This document shows positions 25,022 through 33,535 of a stretch of DNA of 36,490 nucleotides, piece after piece. Positions within the stretch are counted from its first letter, which is position 1; the number at the start of each line of letters is the position of its first letter. Under the pieces are notes generated by a model. The model was given only the letters and a program-made list of their open reading frames with translations. It ran no database searches and was not told where the DNA came from. The DNA lies in the NCBI GenBank assembly GCA_029863525.1, contig JAOTVL010000021.1:1-36490 (forward strand), read 5' to 3'. The position numbers and the translations under genes were made by a program. The stretch comes from Gemmatimonadota bacterium (GTDB lineage: Bacteria; Gemmatimonadota; Gemmatimonadetes; Longimicrobiales; Gaopeijiaceae).

Positions 25022-26179
25022 ATGCGCACGACCCCCGCTGAGTCCGTGGTCAAAGGAGCCTACGCCGACGGTGCGGCACGGCGCGTAGAATCGCTTTGTT
25101 GTCCCGTCGACTACGACCCGATCTTCCTCGAGGTCATCCCGGAGGAAGTCGTCGAGCGCGACTACGGCTGCGGAGATCCGAGCCGCCATTTGGCGCAGGG
25201 CCAGACGGTGCTCGATCTTGGAAGCGGGACCGGGAAGATCTGCTTCATCGCCGCCCAGGTCGTGGGTCCGACCGGTCGTGTAATCGGCGTGGACATGACG
25301 CCGGAGATGCTCGACGTCGCACGCCGCAACGCCCCGGTCGTTGCGGAGCGGATCGGGTATGCCAACGTCGAGTTCCGAAGGGGTCGGATCCAGGACCTGG
25401 CCCTCGATCTCGACGCGCTCGAAGAGAGACTGGCGGCGGATCCGATCGCCAACGTCGATGGCTTGTTCGAGGCGCAGCAGCTCGCCGACGATCTTCGGCG
25501 GACGGAGCCTCTCGTCGCGACCGAGTCGGTGGACGTCGTCGTGTCGAACTGCGTGTTGAACCTCGTCGACGGACGCGAGAAGCCGGAGCTGTTCCGCGAG
25601 ATCTTCCGCGTGCTGCGCCGAGGTGGACGTGCGGTCATCTCCGACATCGTGAGCGACGAGGTCGTGCCGGAGCCCATGCGCAACGATCCCGAGCTCTGGA
25701 GTGGATGCATTTCGGGAGCCCTCACGGAGGAGGGATTCCTCGAGGCCTTTACCGACGCGGGCTTCTATGGCGTTCGCATCCTCGTCCGGCAGGGCGAGCC
25801 CTGGCGGACGGTCGAAGGCATCGAGTTCCGTTCGGTCACCGTGGAAGCGTTCAAGGGCAGGGAGGGGCCCTGCTTCGAGCGCAGGCAGGCCGTGATCTAC
25901 AAAGGACCCTTCAAGGAGGTGCTCGACGACGACGGCCATCGCCTCGTTCGCGGGCAGCGGGCCGCGGTCTGCGACAAGACCTTCGGGATATACGGACAGG
26001 CACCGTACGCCGAGCATTTCGAGCTCGTGGAGCCCCTCCAGCCGGTCGTGCTGCACGAGGCCGAGCCGTTCGACTGTACCCGGACCGGCCTGCGTCACCC
26101 TCGGGAGACGAAGGGGCTCGAGTACGAGGCGACGATCGAGCCGACCGGGGATGTGTGCGGTCCGGAGGGGTGCTGCTGA
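25022..26179 (+). CDS. arsM: Arsenite S-adenosylmethyltransferase, AS3MT-like
   Basis: A 385-aa SAM-dependent methyltransferase that converts arsenite to methylated arsenicals. The SAM motif is VLDLGSGTGKICFIAAQVVGPTGRVIGVDMTPEML. Arsenic-binding cysteines typical of the family are in place: Cys26/27, Cys50 (YGCG), Cys177 (VVSNCVLNLV) and Cys229 (LWSGCISGAL). After the core, a C-terminal domain (FRSVTVEAFK...QAVIYKGPF...AVCDKTFGIY...) and a GPEGCC tail match the layout of animal AS3MT, longer than many bacterial ArsM. An extra 40-residue segment lies at about 126-168. The ATG at 25022 has AGGAG four bases upstream. No arsR or arsenite efflux gene is near. It follows the dehydratase gene by 71 bases and may share its transcript. 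Confidence 0.88.
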   Translation: MRTTPAESVVKGAYADGAARRVESLCCPVDYDPIFLEVIPEEVVERDYGCGDPSRHLAQGQTVLDLGSGTGKICFIAAQVVGPTGRVIGVDMTPEMLDVARRNAPVVAERIGYANVEFRRGRIQDLALDLDALEERLAADPIANVDGLFEAQQLADDLRRTEPLVATESVDVVVSNCVLNLVDGREKPELFREIFRVLRRGGRAVISDIVSDEVVPEPMRNDPELWSGCISGALTEEGFLEAFTDAGFYGVRILVRQGEPWRTVEGIEFRSVTVEAFKGREGPCFERRQAVIYKGPFKEVLDDDGHRLVRGQRAAVCDKTFGIYGQAPYAEHFELVEPLQPVVLHEAEPFDCTRTGLRHPRETKGLEYEATIEPTGDVCGPEGCC

Positions 26180-26193
26180 GGGACTGATCCCAC

Positions 26194-26223
26194 CGGGACC
26201 GGCCGCGATCGTGACCGGCCCCG
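26194..26223. terminator. Candidate hairpin terminator between convergent genes
   Basis: CGGGACCGG (26194-26202) can pair with CCGGCCCCG (26215-26223) with one mismatch and a 12-base loop. It fills much of the 54-base gap between arsM and the convergent outer-membrane-like gene. There is no clear T-run, so it may be weak. Confidence 0.4.
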
Positions 26224-26233
26224 TTCGGGACGG

Positions 26234-26782
26234 TCAGCCGATGATCCATCCGAGGAGCGTGGTGATCCGCGGCCCTCCCTCCGCGAATGCCACGGCGATG
26301 TTCGCCGGGACGTAGAGCTCACCGAACGGCAGCGTGGCTCCGACCGCGATGAGCATGGACGTGGTCGGGTCGTCGAGGGCCTCCTTCCGTACGCTCACGT
26401 TCGGCCCGACGCCGAGCTCGAGTCCGTTGGGGAGCCGATATCCCGCGAGCCATCCGAGGGAGAGGTTCATCTCGTCCTGCTCCATTCCACCCACGAGCAC
26501 CACCCATTCCATGAGGGCCTGGTTCCCGCTCGTGGTGGAGACGATCTGGGTCTCGAACTGCCAGCCGAATTGGCTCATGATGGGCTGCTTTCCGGCCGCC
26601 TGCCGCAGAGCCGCCACGTCGCCGGTGAAGGCCGTGAAACCGAAGCGAGGCCCTGAAAGGTGCTGACGCGGTAGGGTGCGCGCCTGCATCTCGGCCGGGA
26701 TGTCGGCCTGGGCGGTAGCGTGGGCGGGAATGATGCTGGCGGCGAGGATCGCCAGGGCGGCGACTCTGCATGAGCGTGACAT
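26234..26782 (-). CDS. Small exported beta-rich protein, possibly outer membrane
   Basis: A 182-aa protein with a clean signal peptide (hydrophobic VAALAILAASII, cut near AHATA-QA). The mature chain has alternating hydrophobic stretches with Gly and aromatic residues (PRFGFTAFTG, FGWQFETQIVS, LMEWVVLVGGM, LSLGWLAGYRLPNGLELGVGPNVSV, YVPANIAVAF) as in small outer-membrane beta-barrels. I do not recognise a named family. The ATG at 26782 has GGAG seven bases upstream. It is convergent with arsM; the upstream gap to 26906 holds a 7-bp inverted repeat (GTCGCTC at 26871 with GAGCGAC at 26893). Confidence 0.65.
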   Translation of the reverse strand: MSRSCRVAALAILAASIIPAHATAQADIPAEMQARTLPRQHLSGPRFGFTAFTGDVAALRQAAGKQPIMSQFGWQFETQIVSTTSGNQALMEWVVLVGGMEQDEMNLSLGWLAGYRLPNGLELGVGPNVSVRKEALDDPTTSMLIAVGATLPFGELYVPANIAVAFAEGGPRITTLLGWIIG

Positions 26783-26906
26783 GGGTCTTCTCCGGTGTGA
26801 CGTGCGTCGTCGTGTTCACACGAGAAGGATGTCGCTCGCACCGGGTGGCCTCAGTACGTCAGGGTGTCTAGTCGCTCCGGGCGGAGTACGTAGAGCGACC
26901 GGGGCG

Positions 26907-27674
26907 CTACGTAGGGGCGTCCTCGCCGGGTGGAAGCGCCAACGTCGCGTGTTCGTCGATCGAGGCCTTGGCCTCGGTGACGATCGCCTCGAACAGCTTG
27001 TTCATGCCCCTCCGACGACCCTCGACGATCGAGCGGTAGATGGCCCGGGTGGCGATGTAGCTGAGGGCAACGGTGCCTACCGGAGCGGCGACCGCGAAGA
27101 GAACCGAGCCGAGTACGTTGAGCCCGATCGGAAGCCCGAAACCCATACCCACGCCGATCCCCGCGCCCGCGGTGATACCGCCAAAGAGCCCACTCGCCAT
27201 CTGCATGAGGTTCTCTTCCGCCCGGATGTTGGTCTTGCCGTCACGGGAGCTCACGACGATCTGGATCGTGCGTGTCTTGCTCGCGGTCTCGGCGCGCCAC
27301 GTGAGCGTGCGGCCCATCAGGCTCGGCTGGCCGTGCTCCGAAGAAGCCGCCTGGATCGCCGCCACGATCCGCTCGAAGCCCGTTACGCCGAACTCGCCGG
27401 GGAGCGTGATCTCTCGCACCAGAACGAGCTCGTCTCCGGCGACCTTCGTCCAGACGGTGGGATCGGAGGTGCCGGCGTCGACCTCCATCGCGGCGCGACG
27501 GAGGTACGTGGGATCGATGCCGGCTTCCGCCGCGATCTCCTCGAGCTCGGCGAGCGTGACACCAGCCGCGGGAGCGCTGGGCTCCCTGTGTTGAAGCTCC
27601 GTCGCCCGCTTGAGGATCTTCCCGATCTCCTCGTCGGCGTAGACTCGGGCTGGGAGCTGGGGTTCGTCGGGCAT
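26907..27674 (-). CDS. Membrane protein with SHOCT-like N-terminus, unknown function
   Basis: A 255-aa protein. The N-terminus YADEEIGKILKRATELQ, followed by GVTLAELEEIAAEAGIDPTYLRRAA, resembles the short helical oligomerisation segment found in front of many unknown membrane proteins. About residues 75-165 are a beta-rich soluble part. At about 165-215 there are two Gly-rich membrane segments (GGITAGAGIGVGMGFGLPIGLNVLG and LFAVAAPVGTVALSYIA), then a soluble helix. The ATG at 27674 is chosen because the frame upstream runs into the divergent DUF6526 gene. It shares a 102-base divergent control region with that gene. Confidence 0.65.
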   Translation of the reverse strand: MPDEPQLPARVYADEEIGKILKRATELQHREPSAPAAGVTLAELEEIAAEAGIDPTYLRRAAMEVDAGTSDPTVWTKVAGDELVLVREITLPGEFGVTGFERIVAAIQAASSEHGQPSLMGRTLTWRAETASKTRTIQIVVSSRDGKTNIRAEENLMQMASGLFGGITAGAGIGVGMGFGLPIGLNVLGSVLFAVAAPVGTVALSYIATRAIYRSIVEGRRRGMNKLFEAIVTEAKASIDEHATLALPPGEDAPT

Positions 27675-27703
27675 TCTGGCGTTGTGGCTTCGGTGGATCG
27701 ATC

Positions 27704-27731
27704 TGGACACCGAACTCGTGCCGGCTACGTT
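27704..27731 (+). promoter_or_regulatory. Putative promoter of the DUF6526-menH pair
   Basis: TGGACA (27704-27709), a 16-base spacer and TACGTT (27726-27731) lie about 45 bases before the ATG at 27777. The -35 box differs from consensus at one base; the -10 box keeps only TA and the last T. Confidence 0.45.
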
Positions 27732-27776
27732 GGTCCCTCCACCGCCCGTAGGCCAGCCCTTTCCGGAGAACTCTTC

Positions 27777-28214
27777 ATGAGCGACACGCCCCAGAGCTTC
27801 GAGAAGCACGCGAAAATGGTCCCGCTCTACCATTACTGGGGGACCATCTTCCTCGTCGTTCCCACGCTCTACTTCCTGTACGCCACCGTGACGTCGTATT
27901 CGACGATGCACCTCATGCTCCTGATGCTGGCCATCGGGCTGATTCTCGTGGGCTTCTTCAGCCGGGTCTTTCCGCTGGGTGTCCAGGATCGTGTGATTCG
28001 GCTGGAGGAGCGCCTCCGGATGGAGCGGGTTCTCCCCGACGACCTGAAGGGCCGAATCGAAGAAGTCTCGACGAGTCACCTCATTGGCCTCCGATTCGCG
28101 TCCGACGAAGAGCTGGCCGACTTGGTACGTCGCGTCCTCGCCGGCGAGCTGAGCGACCGGAAGTCCGTCAAGGCCGCAGTGAAGAGTTGGAGGGCCGATC
28201 ACCAGCGGATCTGA
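27777..28214 (+). CDS. DUF6526 family membrane protein
   Basis: A 145-aa protein with two membrane helices (about residues 20-42 and 45-65) after a short N-terminus (QSFEKHAKMVPLYHYWG), then a charged cytoplasmic tail (VQDRVIRLEERLRMERVLPDDLKGRIEEVS...LADLVRRVLAGELSDRKSVKAAVKSW). The layout and the KHAKMVPLYHY motif fit DUF6526, a family of unknown function. The ATG at 27777 has GGAGAA upstream. Its TGA stop at 28212-28214 lies inside the reading frame of the following MenH-like gene, so the two genes overlap. Confidence 0.75.
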   Translation: MSDTPQSFEKHAKMVPLYHYWGTIFLVVPTLYFLYATVTSYSTMHLMLLMLAIGLILVGFFSRVFPLGVQDRVIRLEERLRMERVLPDDLKGRIEEVSTSHLIGLRFASDEELADLVRRVLAGELSDRKSVKAAVKSWRADHQRI

Positions 28215-29019
28215 CCCGAGGCGCGTCCTCCTCCTCCACGGGTTCACCGGGTCCGCCCACTCCTGGGGGCGACCGATTTTGGAGGGGCTGACACGGGCGG
28301 GCGTCCAGCCCGAGCCGATCGACCTTCCCGGGCACGGGACACGTGCCGGTCGAACCGACGCGTCGGAGTTCACGCTCGAGGCCGCGCTGGCGATCGTGGA
28401 CGGGGCGAGTCGCTCCGACGAGGGGGACGAAGGGTCCGTCTCCGACACCCCGCGCCGGGTCGGCGAGCCCTTCGGGGTCGTCGGCTATTCGATGGGGGGG
28501 CGACTCGCACTCCACCATGCGCTGGCGCACCCGGAAAGGGTCGAACGGTTGGTGCTCGAGTCGGCCTCTCCGGGGATCGAAGGAGAGGAAGCGAGGGCGA
28601 GGCGTCGCGCGAGCGACGAGGCTCTGGCCGACCGCATCGTGGATCAGGGGATCGAGGCGTTCGTGGAATACTGGGCATCGCTCCCGCTGTTTGCGTCACA
28701 GCGTCGACTCGACGATGGGGTGCGGGCCGCTCATCGCGCGCGGAGGCTGGCGAACGCTCCGGAGTCTCTTGCGGCGGCGTTACGAGGTCTCGGGACCGGA
28801 GCGTTGCCCTCGCTCTGGAGCAGTCTCGCCGACCTTCGAACGCCCACCCTCCTGATTGCCGGTAGCCTCGATCCCAAGTTCGTGGGTATCGCCGAGCGGA
28901 TGGCGGAACGACTCCCGAACGCCCGGGTCGCGATCGTCCCGGACGCCGGGCACACCGTACACCTGGAGCGACCGGATCGCTGGCTTCACCTCGTCGCGGA
29001 TTTCTTCGACGAGAACTGA
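28198..29019 (+). CDS. menH: MenH-like alpha/beta hydrolase (SHCHC synthase), start codon uncertain
   Basis: An alpha/beta-hydrolase resembling MenH, which releases pyruvate from SEPHCHC in menaquinone synthesis. Visible: the oxyanion-hole motif LLHGFTGSAHSW, IDLPGHGTR, the nucleophile in GYSMGGRLALHHALAHPERVERLVLESASPG (Ser codon at 28489), the MenH-type RRRASDEALADRIVDQGIEAFVEYWASLPLF, the acid in AGSLDPKF and the base in AGHTVHLE. The first ordinary start, TTG at 28279, would remove the oxyanion motif. The frame is open only back to 28183 and holds no ATG, GTG or TTG before that motif. An ATC at 28198 after GGAGGG (28189-28194) is the best candidate, so the 5' end given here is a guess. 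A +1 frameshift from the overlapping DUF6526 gene or a sequence error are alternatives. Confidence 0.8.
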   Translation: MTSGSDPRRVLLLHGFTGSAHSWGRPILEGLTRAGVQPEPIDLPGHGTRAGRTDASEFTLEAALAIVDGASRSDEGDEGSVSDTPRRVGEPFGVVGYSMGGRLALHHALAHPERVERLVLESASPGIEGEEARARRRASDEALADRIVDQGIEAFVEYWASLPLFASQRRLDDGVRAAHRARRLANAPESLAAALRGLGTGALPSLWSSLADLRTPTLLIAGSLDPKFVGIAERMAERLPNARVAIVPDAGHTVHLERPDRWLHLVADFFDEN

Positions 29020-29024
29020 ATCGC

Positions 29025-30209
29025 CTATGGGCCGAATCCGGTCCCGAGTCCCAGGCCGAGCGCGCCGGCCACACTGATGCCGAACCGAACGTGCCAGTCC
29101 CTTCGCACGATCAGCCATCCCCCGAGCCGGCCACCGGCCACGTCGAACACCCCCGGGTAGACGTTCACGACGAAGCGGCGATGCGCCGTCTCCGAGGCCA
29201 TCACACTCCAGAGCAGCGTTCCGTCGCGGTCCACGAACACGCCGCCGCCTACGGCGATCTCCGGCGTCTCCTCACCGGTCACCGGATCGATGTTCTGGAT
29301 GCGGCCCTCGCCACCGACGGCCACGCTCACGTCGAGGCCGTCGCTCCTGTGGAAGGTCAGGCCCGGTGTGAACGCGAGTCCGCCGCGGACGAAGATCGAC
29401 GTCCGTGGGATGGGTGAGAACGGCACCTTGAGCACGAAGTTGTTGCCGTTGTTCACCAGCTCTCCGTCGAAGGTGAGCGCGGCCTGCGACCCCCAGATGT
29501 TGCCGCGAAGCGGGCCGCTCACGAAGCGGGCCACGCCGTCGAATGAAAAGAGCAGGATGCCGAGGGGGTCGAAGAACAGCAGGTCGGTCGCCGTGGCCGC
29601 GGTCCCCTGAATCCACCCGGGGTGCGAGTACATCTCGTTGAGGACGGCCGATCCCATCGTCACGATCGCGGCCGTGACCGACGGCAGCGGGAGACCATGG
29701 GCCCGGTTCCACTCCGTCAGGCGGCGGTAGGTCATTCCCCCCTCCAACACGTGGCCGAAATAGTTCGGCGCCCACTTCCACCCTATCCAGTCGAGCGATG
29801 TGGGGAAGATCTCGTCCCCGATGTACTCCCTCCATCCGCCGTACCGATCGACGTTGGCGCCGAACTCGGTGATCGAGTTCAGCACATGACGCGAGCCGTA
29901 GTCGTAGTCGAAGATGTACCGGTTGCGGTTGTTGAACTGCGCGACCGCGTACCCCTTGTTGAGCACGACGCCGATGGGCCCTTCCGTCGCGTCGTTCCCC
30001 CACGCCCGACCCTGGTAGAAGAAGGCGCCGGGAGTACGCACGTCCGACACGCGCGCGCTGTCCGTCTCGGTCGGCGTCGCCTGGGCGGCCGCGTTCGCGG
30101 CGAGCGCGAGCCCGAGCACGACGCAGGCCACCACGGGTCTTCCGACGGCTCGAGGTCGGGTGCCCGGCCGTTCCCTGAACGCTAGCTTCTCGCCGCGTGT
30201 CTTGATCAT
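29025..30209 (-). CDS. Exported or outer-membrane protein of unknown function
   Basis: A 394-aa protein with a long basic n-region and hydrophobic stretch (VVACVVLGLALAANAAA-Q), most likely a signal peptide. The mature part has a Trp/Tyr/Gly-rich section at about 110-200 (SITEFGANVDRYGGWREYIGDEIFPTSLDWIGWKWAPNYFGHVLEGGMTYRRL) and then repeated beta strands ending in GLGLGTGFGP, as in outer-membrane barrels. I recognise no named domain; the middle faintly recalls DUF3943-type proteins. It is divergent from the sortilin-like gene across 49 bases, and convergent with menH with 5 bases between stops. Confidence 0.65.
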   Translation of the reverse strand: MIKTRGEKLAFRERPGTRPRAVGRPVVACVVLGLALAANAAAQATPTETDSARVSDVRTPGAFFYQGRAWGNDATEGPIGVVLNKGYAVAQFNNRNRYIFDYDYGSRHVLNSITEFGANVDRYGGWREYIGDEIFPTSLDWIGWKWAPNYFGHVLEGGMTYRRLTEWNRAHGLPLPSVTAAIVTMGSAVLNEMYSHPGWIQGTAATATDLLFFDPLGILLFSFDGVARFVSGPLRGNIWGSQAALTFDGELVNNGNNFVLKVPFSPIPRTSIFVRGGLAFTPGLTFHRSDGLDVSVAVGGEGRIQNIDPVTGEETPEIAVGGGVFVDRDGTLLWSVMASETAHRRFVVNVYPGVFDVAGGRLGGWLIVRRDWHVRFGISVAGALGLGLGTGFGP

Positions 30210-30258
30210 GGCGTCTCAGAGCCTCGGATCCATCCACTCCCCGACCAGAGGGGGAAGC

Positions 30259-33200
30259 ATGAACGTGCGGGTCATTACTCTCTTCGCCGTGCTCACCACG
30301 GCCATCGGCGCGTCCGATATCGGAGCGCAGCTCACCGAACCGATCGATGACATGATGGATCAGTTCCGTTGGCGCTCGATCGGGCCCACGAACATGGGCG
30401 GTCGGGTGACCGATGTGGAGGGGCTACCGAGTCCGTCCAAGACTTTTTACGTGGCCGGCGCCGGCAGCGGCATTTGGAAGACCACGAACAACGGCACCAC
30501 CTTCGAGCAGTTGTGGACCGACGAGCGCGTGATCTCCATGGGCGACCTCGCGATCGCCCCCTCCAACCCCGACATCGTGTGGGCGGGTACCGGAGAGGAG
30601 GATTCCCGGAATTCGATTTCGCCGGGCGGTGGCATCTTCAAGTCGACGGATGGCGGGCGGACGTGGGAATCCAAGGGCCTCCGAGCGACGCAGGTAATTG
30701 CGCGCATCGTCGTGCATCCGACGAATCCGGACATCGTCTACGTGGCGGCCCTAGGACACATCTGGGACGCCAACCCCGAGCGCGGGATCTACCGCACCTC
30801 TGACGGCGGGGAGAACTGGGAACTGGTGAAGTTCGTCAGCGACCGGGCAGGCTTCGTCGATCTGGTCATGCACCCACGAGATCCTGACGTCCTGTTCGCG
30901 TCGTCATGGGAGCGCGTCCGGGGGCCCTATTTCCTCCAGTCGGGGGGACCGGGGTCGGCGCTCTGGAAGAGCGAGGACGGCGGCGACAGCTGGTCCGAGG
31001 TTTCGGGCAACGGCTTCCCGACGGCGGAGAAGGGACGCATCGGCCTCGCGATCAGCCGTAGCGTGCCCGACGTCATGTACGCCCTCGTCGAGGCCAGAGC
31101 CGAAGGTGAAACCGACGGATTCGGGGCGAACGGGCTCTACCGCTCCGAGGACGGTGGCGATTCGTGGGAGAAGATGAACGACGTGAACACGCGTCCGTTC
31201 TACTACTCGCAGGTGCGGGTCGACCCGCAGGACCCGGATCGGGTCTATTTCTCGTCGACGCCGGTGCAGGTTTCGGACGACGGCGGGCGGACCTACGGAC
31301 AGACCACGGTGGATATCCACGTCGATCACCATGCCATGTGGATCGACCCGAACGATCCGGACCGAATCGTCGTCGGCAACGACGGTGGCGCGGCCATCAC
31401 CTTCGACAAGGGCGGAAACTGGTCGTACCTCAACCACGTCGCCCAGGGCCAGTTCTACGACATCAGCGTGAACATGGACGTGCCGTACCGTGTCTGCGGG
31501 GGTCTCCAGGACAACGGAACGTGGTGCGGTCCGAGTCGGGTTCCTCAGGGCGACATCACGGGCTACCACTGGGCAACGATCAGCGGGGGCGACGGCTTCG
31601 TGAGCGCGCAGGATCCGGTCGATCCGAACATCGTCTGGTCGGAGTCCCAAGGTGGGAATATGGGCCGGTCCAACCTCGCGACCGGAGAGCGACAGAGTCT
31701 CGAACGGCCCGACTGGCGCGCCAAGTGGCTGCCGTACCAAGACTCGATCCTCATGCTCCAGGACGAGGGGGTGTCCGACGACGATGCTCGCATCCGGGCG
31801 CTACGAGCGCGGGCGTCCGCCGACTCGGCCGCCCATGCCGTGACCCGCTGGAACTGGAATACCCCCTTTCTGCAGTCGGCGCACGATCGGAGCCACTTCT
31901 ATGCAGCGGGGAACAGGGTCGTGAAGAGCACCGATTGGGGCTCCACCCTCGTGCCGATTTCGCCGGACCTCACGTACGCGGACGAAGACAAGATCGCCGT
32001 GTCGACTGAGACGACCGGCGGGATCACGCCGGACGTCACGGGGGCCGAGACGTACGCCACCATCGTGGCGCTCGACGAGTCGCCCCTCGTCCAGGGCAAG
32101 CTGTACGCCGGCAGCGACGACGGCCGAGTATGGCAGACCGTCGATGATGGGGGGAGCTGGACGGAGCTGACCGGTCGTATTCGTGGCGTGCCGGAGGGGA
32201 CGTACGTGAGTCGCGTGAAGGCATCGAACCACTTCGCGGGTCGGGTTTACGTCACCTTCGACGGGCACCGCACCAACGACTTCACCCCCTATGTGTTCGT
32301 GAGCGACGACGACGGCGCGTCGTTTCGGTCGATCGCGGCGGGGCTACCGACCGGCATGCCCGACTTCGTCCACGTGATCGAAGAAGACCCGGTCAACCCG
32401 AACCTTCTCTTCGTCGGGACGGACGTGGGCGCGTACGTGTCGACCGACCGCGGCCGCTCGTGGCGCCGCTTCATGAATGGGATGCCAGCCGTACCCGTGC
32501 ACGATCTCGAGGTGCATCCCCGCGACAAGGAGCTCGTGGCGGGCACGCACGGTCGCTCCATTTGGATCGTCGACATCGCGCCCCTCCAGGAGCTCACGAA
32601 CGCGGTCGTGGCCGACGGCACGCTCTTCTCACCGAAGCCGGCCTTCCAATTCGGCGTGCCCGCGCGCGGCGGCGAATCGTACGGTCAGCAGCACTGGGGC
32701 CGCCCATCGCCGGGGGCCGTGGCCGAGCTTTCGTACTTCCTGACCCGCGAGCAGGTCGAGAGCCTGGCGAGCGAGGATCCGGGGCAGGGAGCTGCAGCCG
32801 GGCAGGGGGCTCGCGGCGGGCGAGGCGGCGCCGGCGGAGGAGCGCGCGTCGCGCTTTTGATCACGGACGCCCAAGGCGACGTCGTCACCACCGTTCAGGG
32901 GCCGGCGCAGCCCGGATTGAACCGAGCCACGTGGAATCTTCGGGGTGAAGCACCCGCGGCGGCCGATCCGTCGATCTACGAGGAACGCCAGCAAGAAGAG
33001 CTACGGGCGCGGGCGCTCGTGGTCCGCGACTCCCTCATCGACGCGGGCTGGGACGAGCCCGAGCTGACGCCGATCATTCAGCGCCTCACGGGCGAGGTGA
33101 CCGGCGGTTTCGGAGGACGTGGAGGAGGAGGAGGTGGTGGTGGTGGTGGTGACCCGGAGGCCTTCGAGGAGCGGCCGGGCGAACAGTTCGGCCAGGGCGG

Positions 33201-33462
33201 AGGCGGGTTCAACTTCGGTCGTATGCGGGAAATCGCCGAGATCGTGGCGCCCGGTATGGATATGCGCTCACTGTTCCGACGCGGTGGCGGAGGTGGCGCC
33301 CCGTTGGTCGAGCCCGGCACCTACACCGTGTCGATGACGGTCGGCGGGCGGACCTTCACGCGTCCGCTCACCGTCGAGCGTGTGGGTGAGATGAGCGGCA
33401 CCGACTCGCCGTTCGACGAGGCCCTCGAGGAGTTCTTGGAGCGATTGGCCGAGGGCCGCTAG
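30259..33462 (+). CDS. Large exported VPS10/sortilin-like BNR-repeat protein
   Basis: A 1067-aa secreted protein. The signal peptide MNVRVITLFAVLTTAIGASDIGAQ is followed by WRSIGPTNMGGRVTDVEG and a series of Asp-box (BNR) blades: KSTDGGRTW, RTSDGGENW, KSEDGGDSW, RSEDGGDSW, VSDDGGRTY, TVDDGGSW and STDRGRSWRRF. These form one or two beta-propellers at about residues 35-790, as in sortilin/VPS10-type and xyloglucanase-type proteins. The C-terminal 280 residues are Gly-rich linker plus small domains, including ten consecutive Gly at 955-964, and an end FTRPLTVE as in sorting-type domains. The ATG at 30259 has AGGGGGAA upstream. Such proteins are very abundant in Gemmatimonadota and their substrates are unknown; a glycosidase role is not shown. 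Confidence 0.85.
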   Translation: MNVRVITLFAVLTTAIGASDIGAQLTEPIDDMMDQFRWRSIGPTNMGGRVTDVEGLPSPSKTFYVAGAGSGIWKTTNNGTTFEQLWTDERVISMGDLAIAPSNPDIVWAGTGEEDSRNSISPGGGIFKSTDGGRTWESKGLRATQVIARIVVHPTNPDIVYVAALGHIWDANPERGIYRTSDGGENWELVKFVSDRAGFVDLVMHPRDPDVLFASSWERVRGPYFLQSGGPGSALWKSEDGGDSWSEVSGNGFPTAEKGRIGLAISRSVPDVMYALVEARAEGETDGFGANGLYRSEDGGDSWEKMNDVNTRPFYYSQVRVDPQDPDRVYFSSTPVQVSDDGGRTYGQTTVDIHVDHHAMWIDPNDPDRIVVGNDGGAAITFDKGGNWSYLNHVAQGQFYDISVNMDVPYRVCGGLQDNGTWCGPSRVPQGDITGYHWATISGGDGFVSAQDPVDPNIVWSESQGGNMGRSNLATGERQSLERPDWRAKWLPYQDSILMLQDEGVSDDDARIRALRARASADSAAHAVTRWNWNTPFLQSAHDRSHFYAAGNRVVKSTDWGSTLVPISPDLTYADEDKIAVSTETTGGITPDVTGAETYATIVALDESPLVQGKLYAGSDDGRVWQTVDDGGSWTELTGRIRGVPEGTYVSRVKASNHFAGRVYVTFDGHRTNDFTPYVFVSDDDGASFRSIAAGLPTGMPDFVHVIEEDPVNPNLLFVGTDVGAYVSTDRGRSWRRFMNGMPAVPVHDLEVHPRDKELVAGTHGRSIWIVDIAPLQELTNAVVADGTLFSPKPAFQFGVPARGGESYGQQHWGRPSPGAVAELSYFLTREQVESLASEDPGQGAAAGQGARGGRGGAGGGARVALLITDAQGDVVTTVQGPAQPGLNRATWNLRGEAPAAADPSIYEERQQEELRARALVVRDSLIDAGWDEPELTPIIQRLTGEVTGGFGGRGGGGGGGGGGDPEAFEERPGEQFGQGGGGFNFGRMREIAEIVAPGMDMRSLFRRGGGGGAPLVEPGTYTVSMTVGGRTFTRPLTVERVGEMSGTDSPFDEALEEFLERLAEGR
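33121..33150 (+). repeat. In-frame glycine trinucleotide tract (GGA x4, GGT x6)
   Basis: Ten consecutive glycine codons occur as two homogeneous blocks, four GGA then six GGT, inside the sortilin-like gene (residues 955-964). The block structure suggests growth by slippage. Changes of three bases would alter linker length but not frame. Confidence 0.85.
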
Positions 33463-33485
33463 ACTACTCCCCTCTCGCACCTGCA

Positions 33486-33519
33486 CGGCCGTCCGCCCCT
33501 TTCTGGGGGTGGGCGGCCG
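33486..33519 (+). terminator. Hairpin after the sortilin-like gene
   Basis: CGGCCGTCCGCCC (33486-33498) pairs with GGGTGGGCGGCCG (33507-33519) using two G-T wobbles and a short loop that includes TTTCT. It lies 23 bases past the sortilin-like stop and just before the transporter start. No T-run follows, so termination may be partial. Confidence 0.5.
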
Positions 33520-33535
33520 AGCCGTTGTAGCGCCT

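Noticed and set aside
28198-28214. RF2-like programmed +1 frameshift joining DUF6526 to MenH
   Set aside because: A UGAC stop and an upstream GGAGGG are present, but the spacing (about 18 bases) and the codon before the stop do not match the known RF2 site. It is kept only as an alternative in the start-codon finding.
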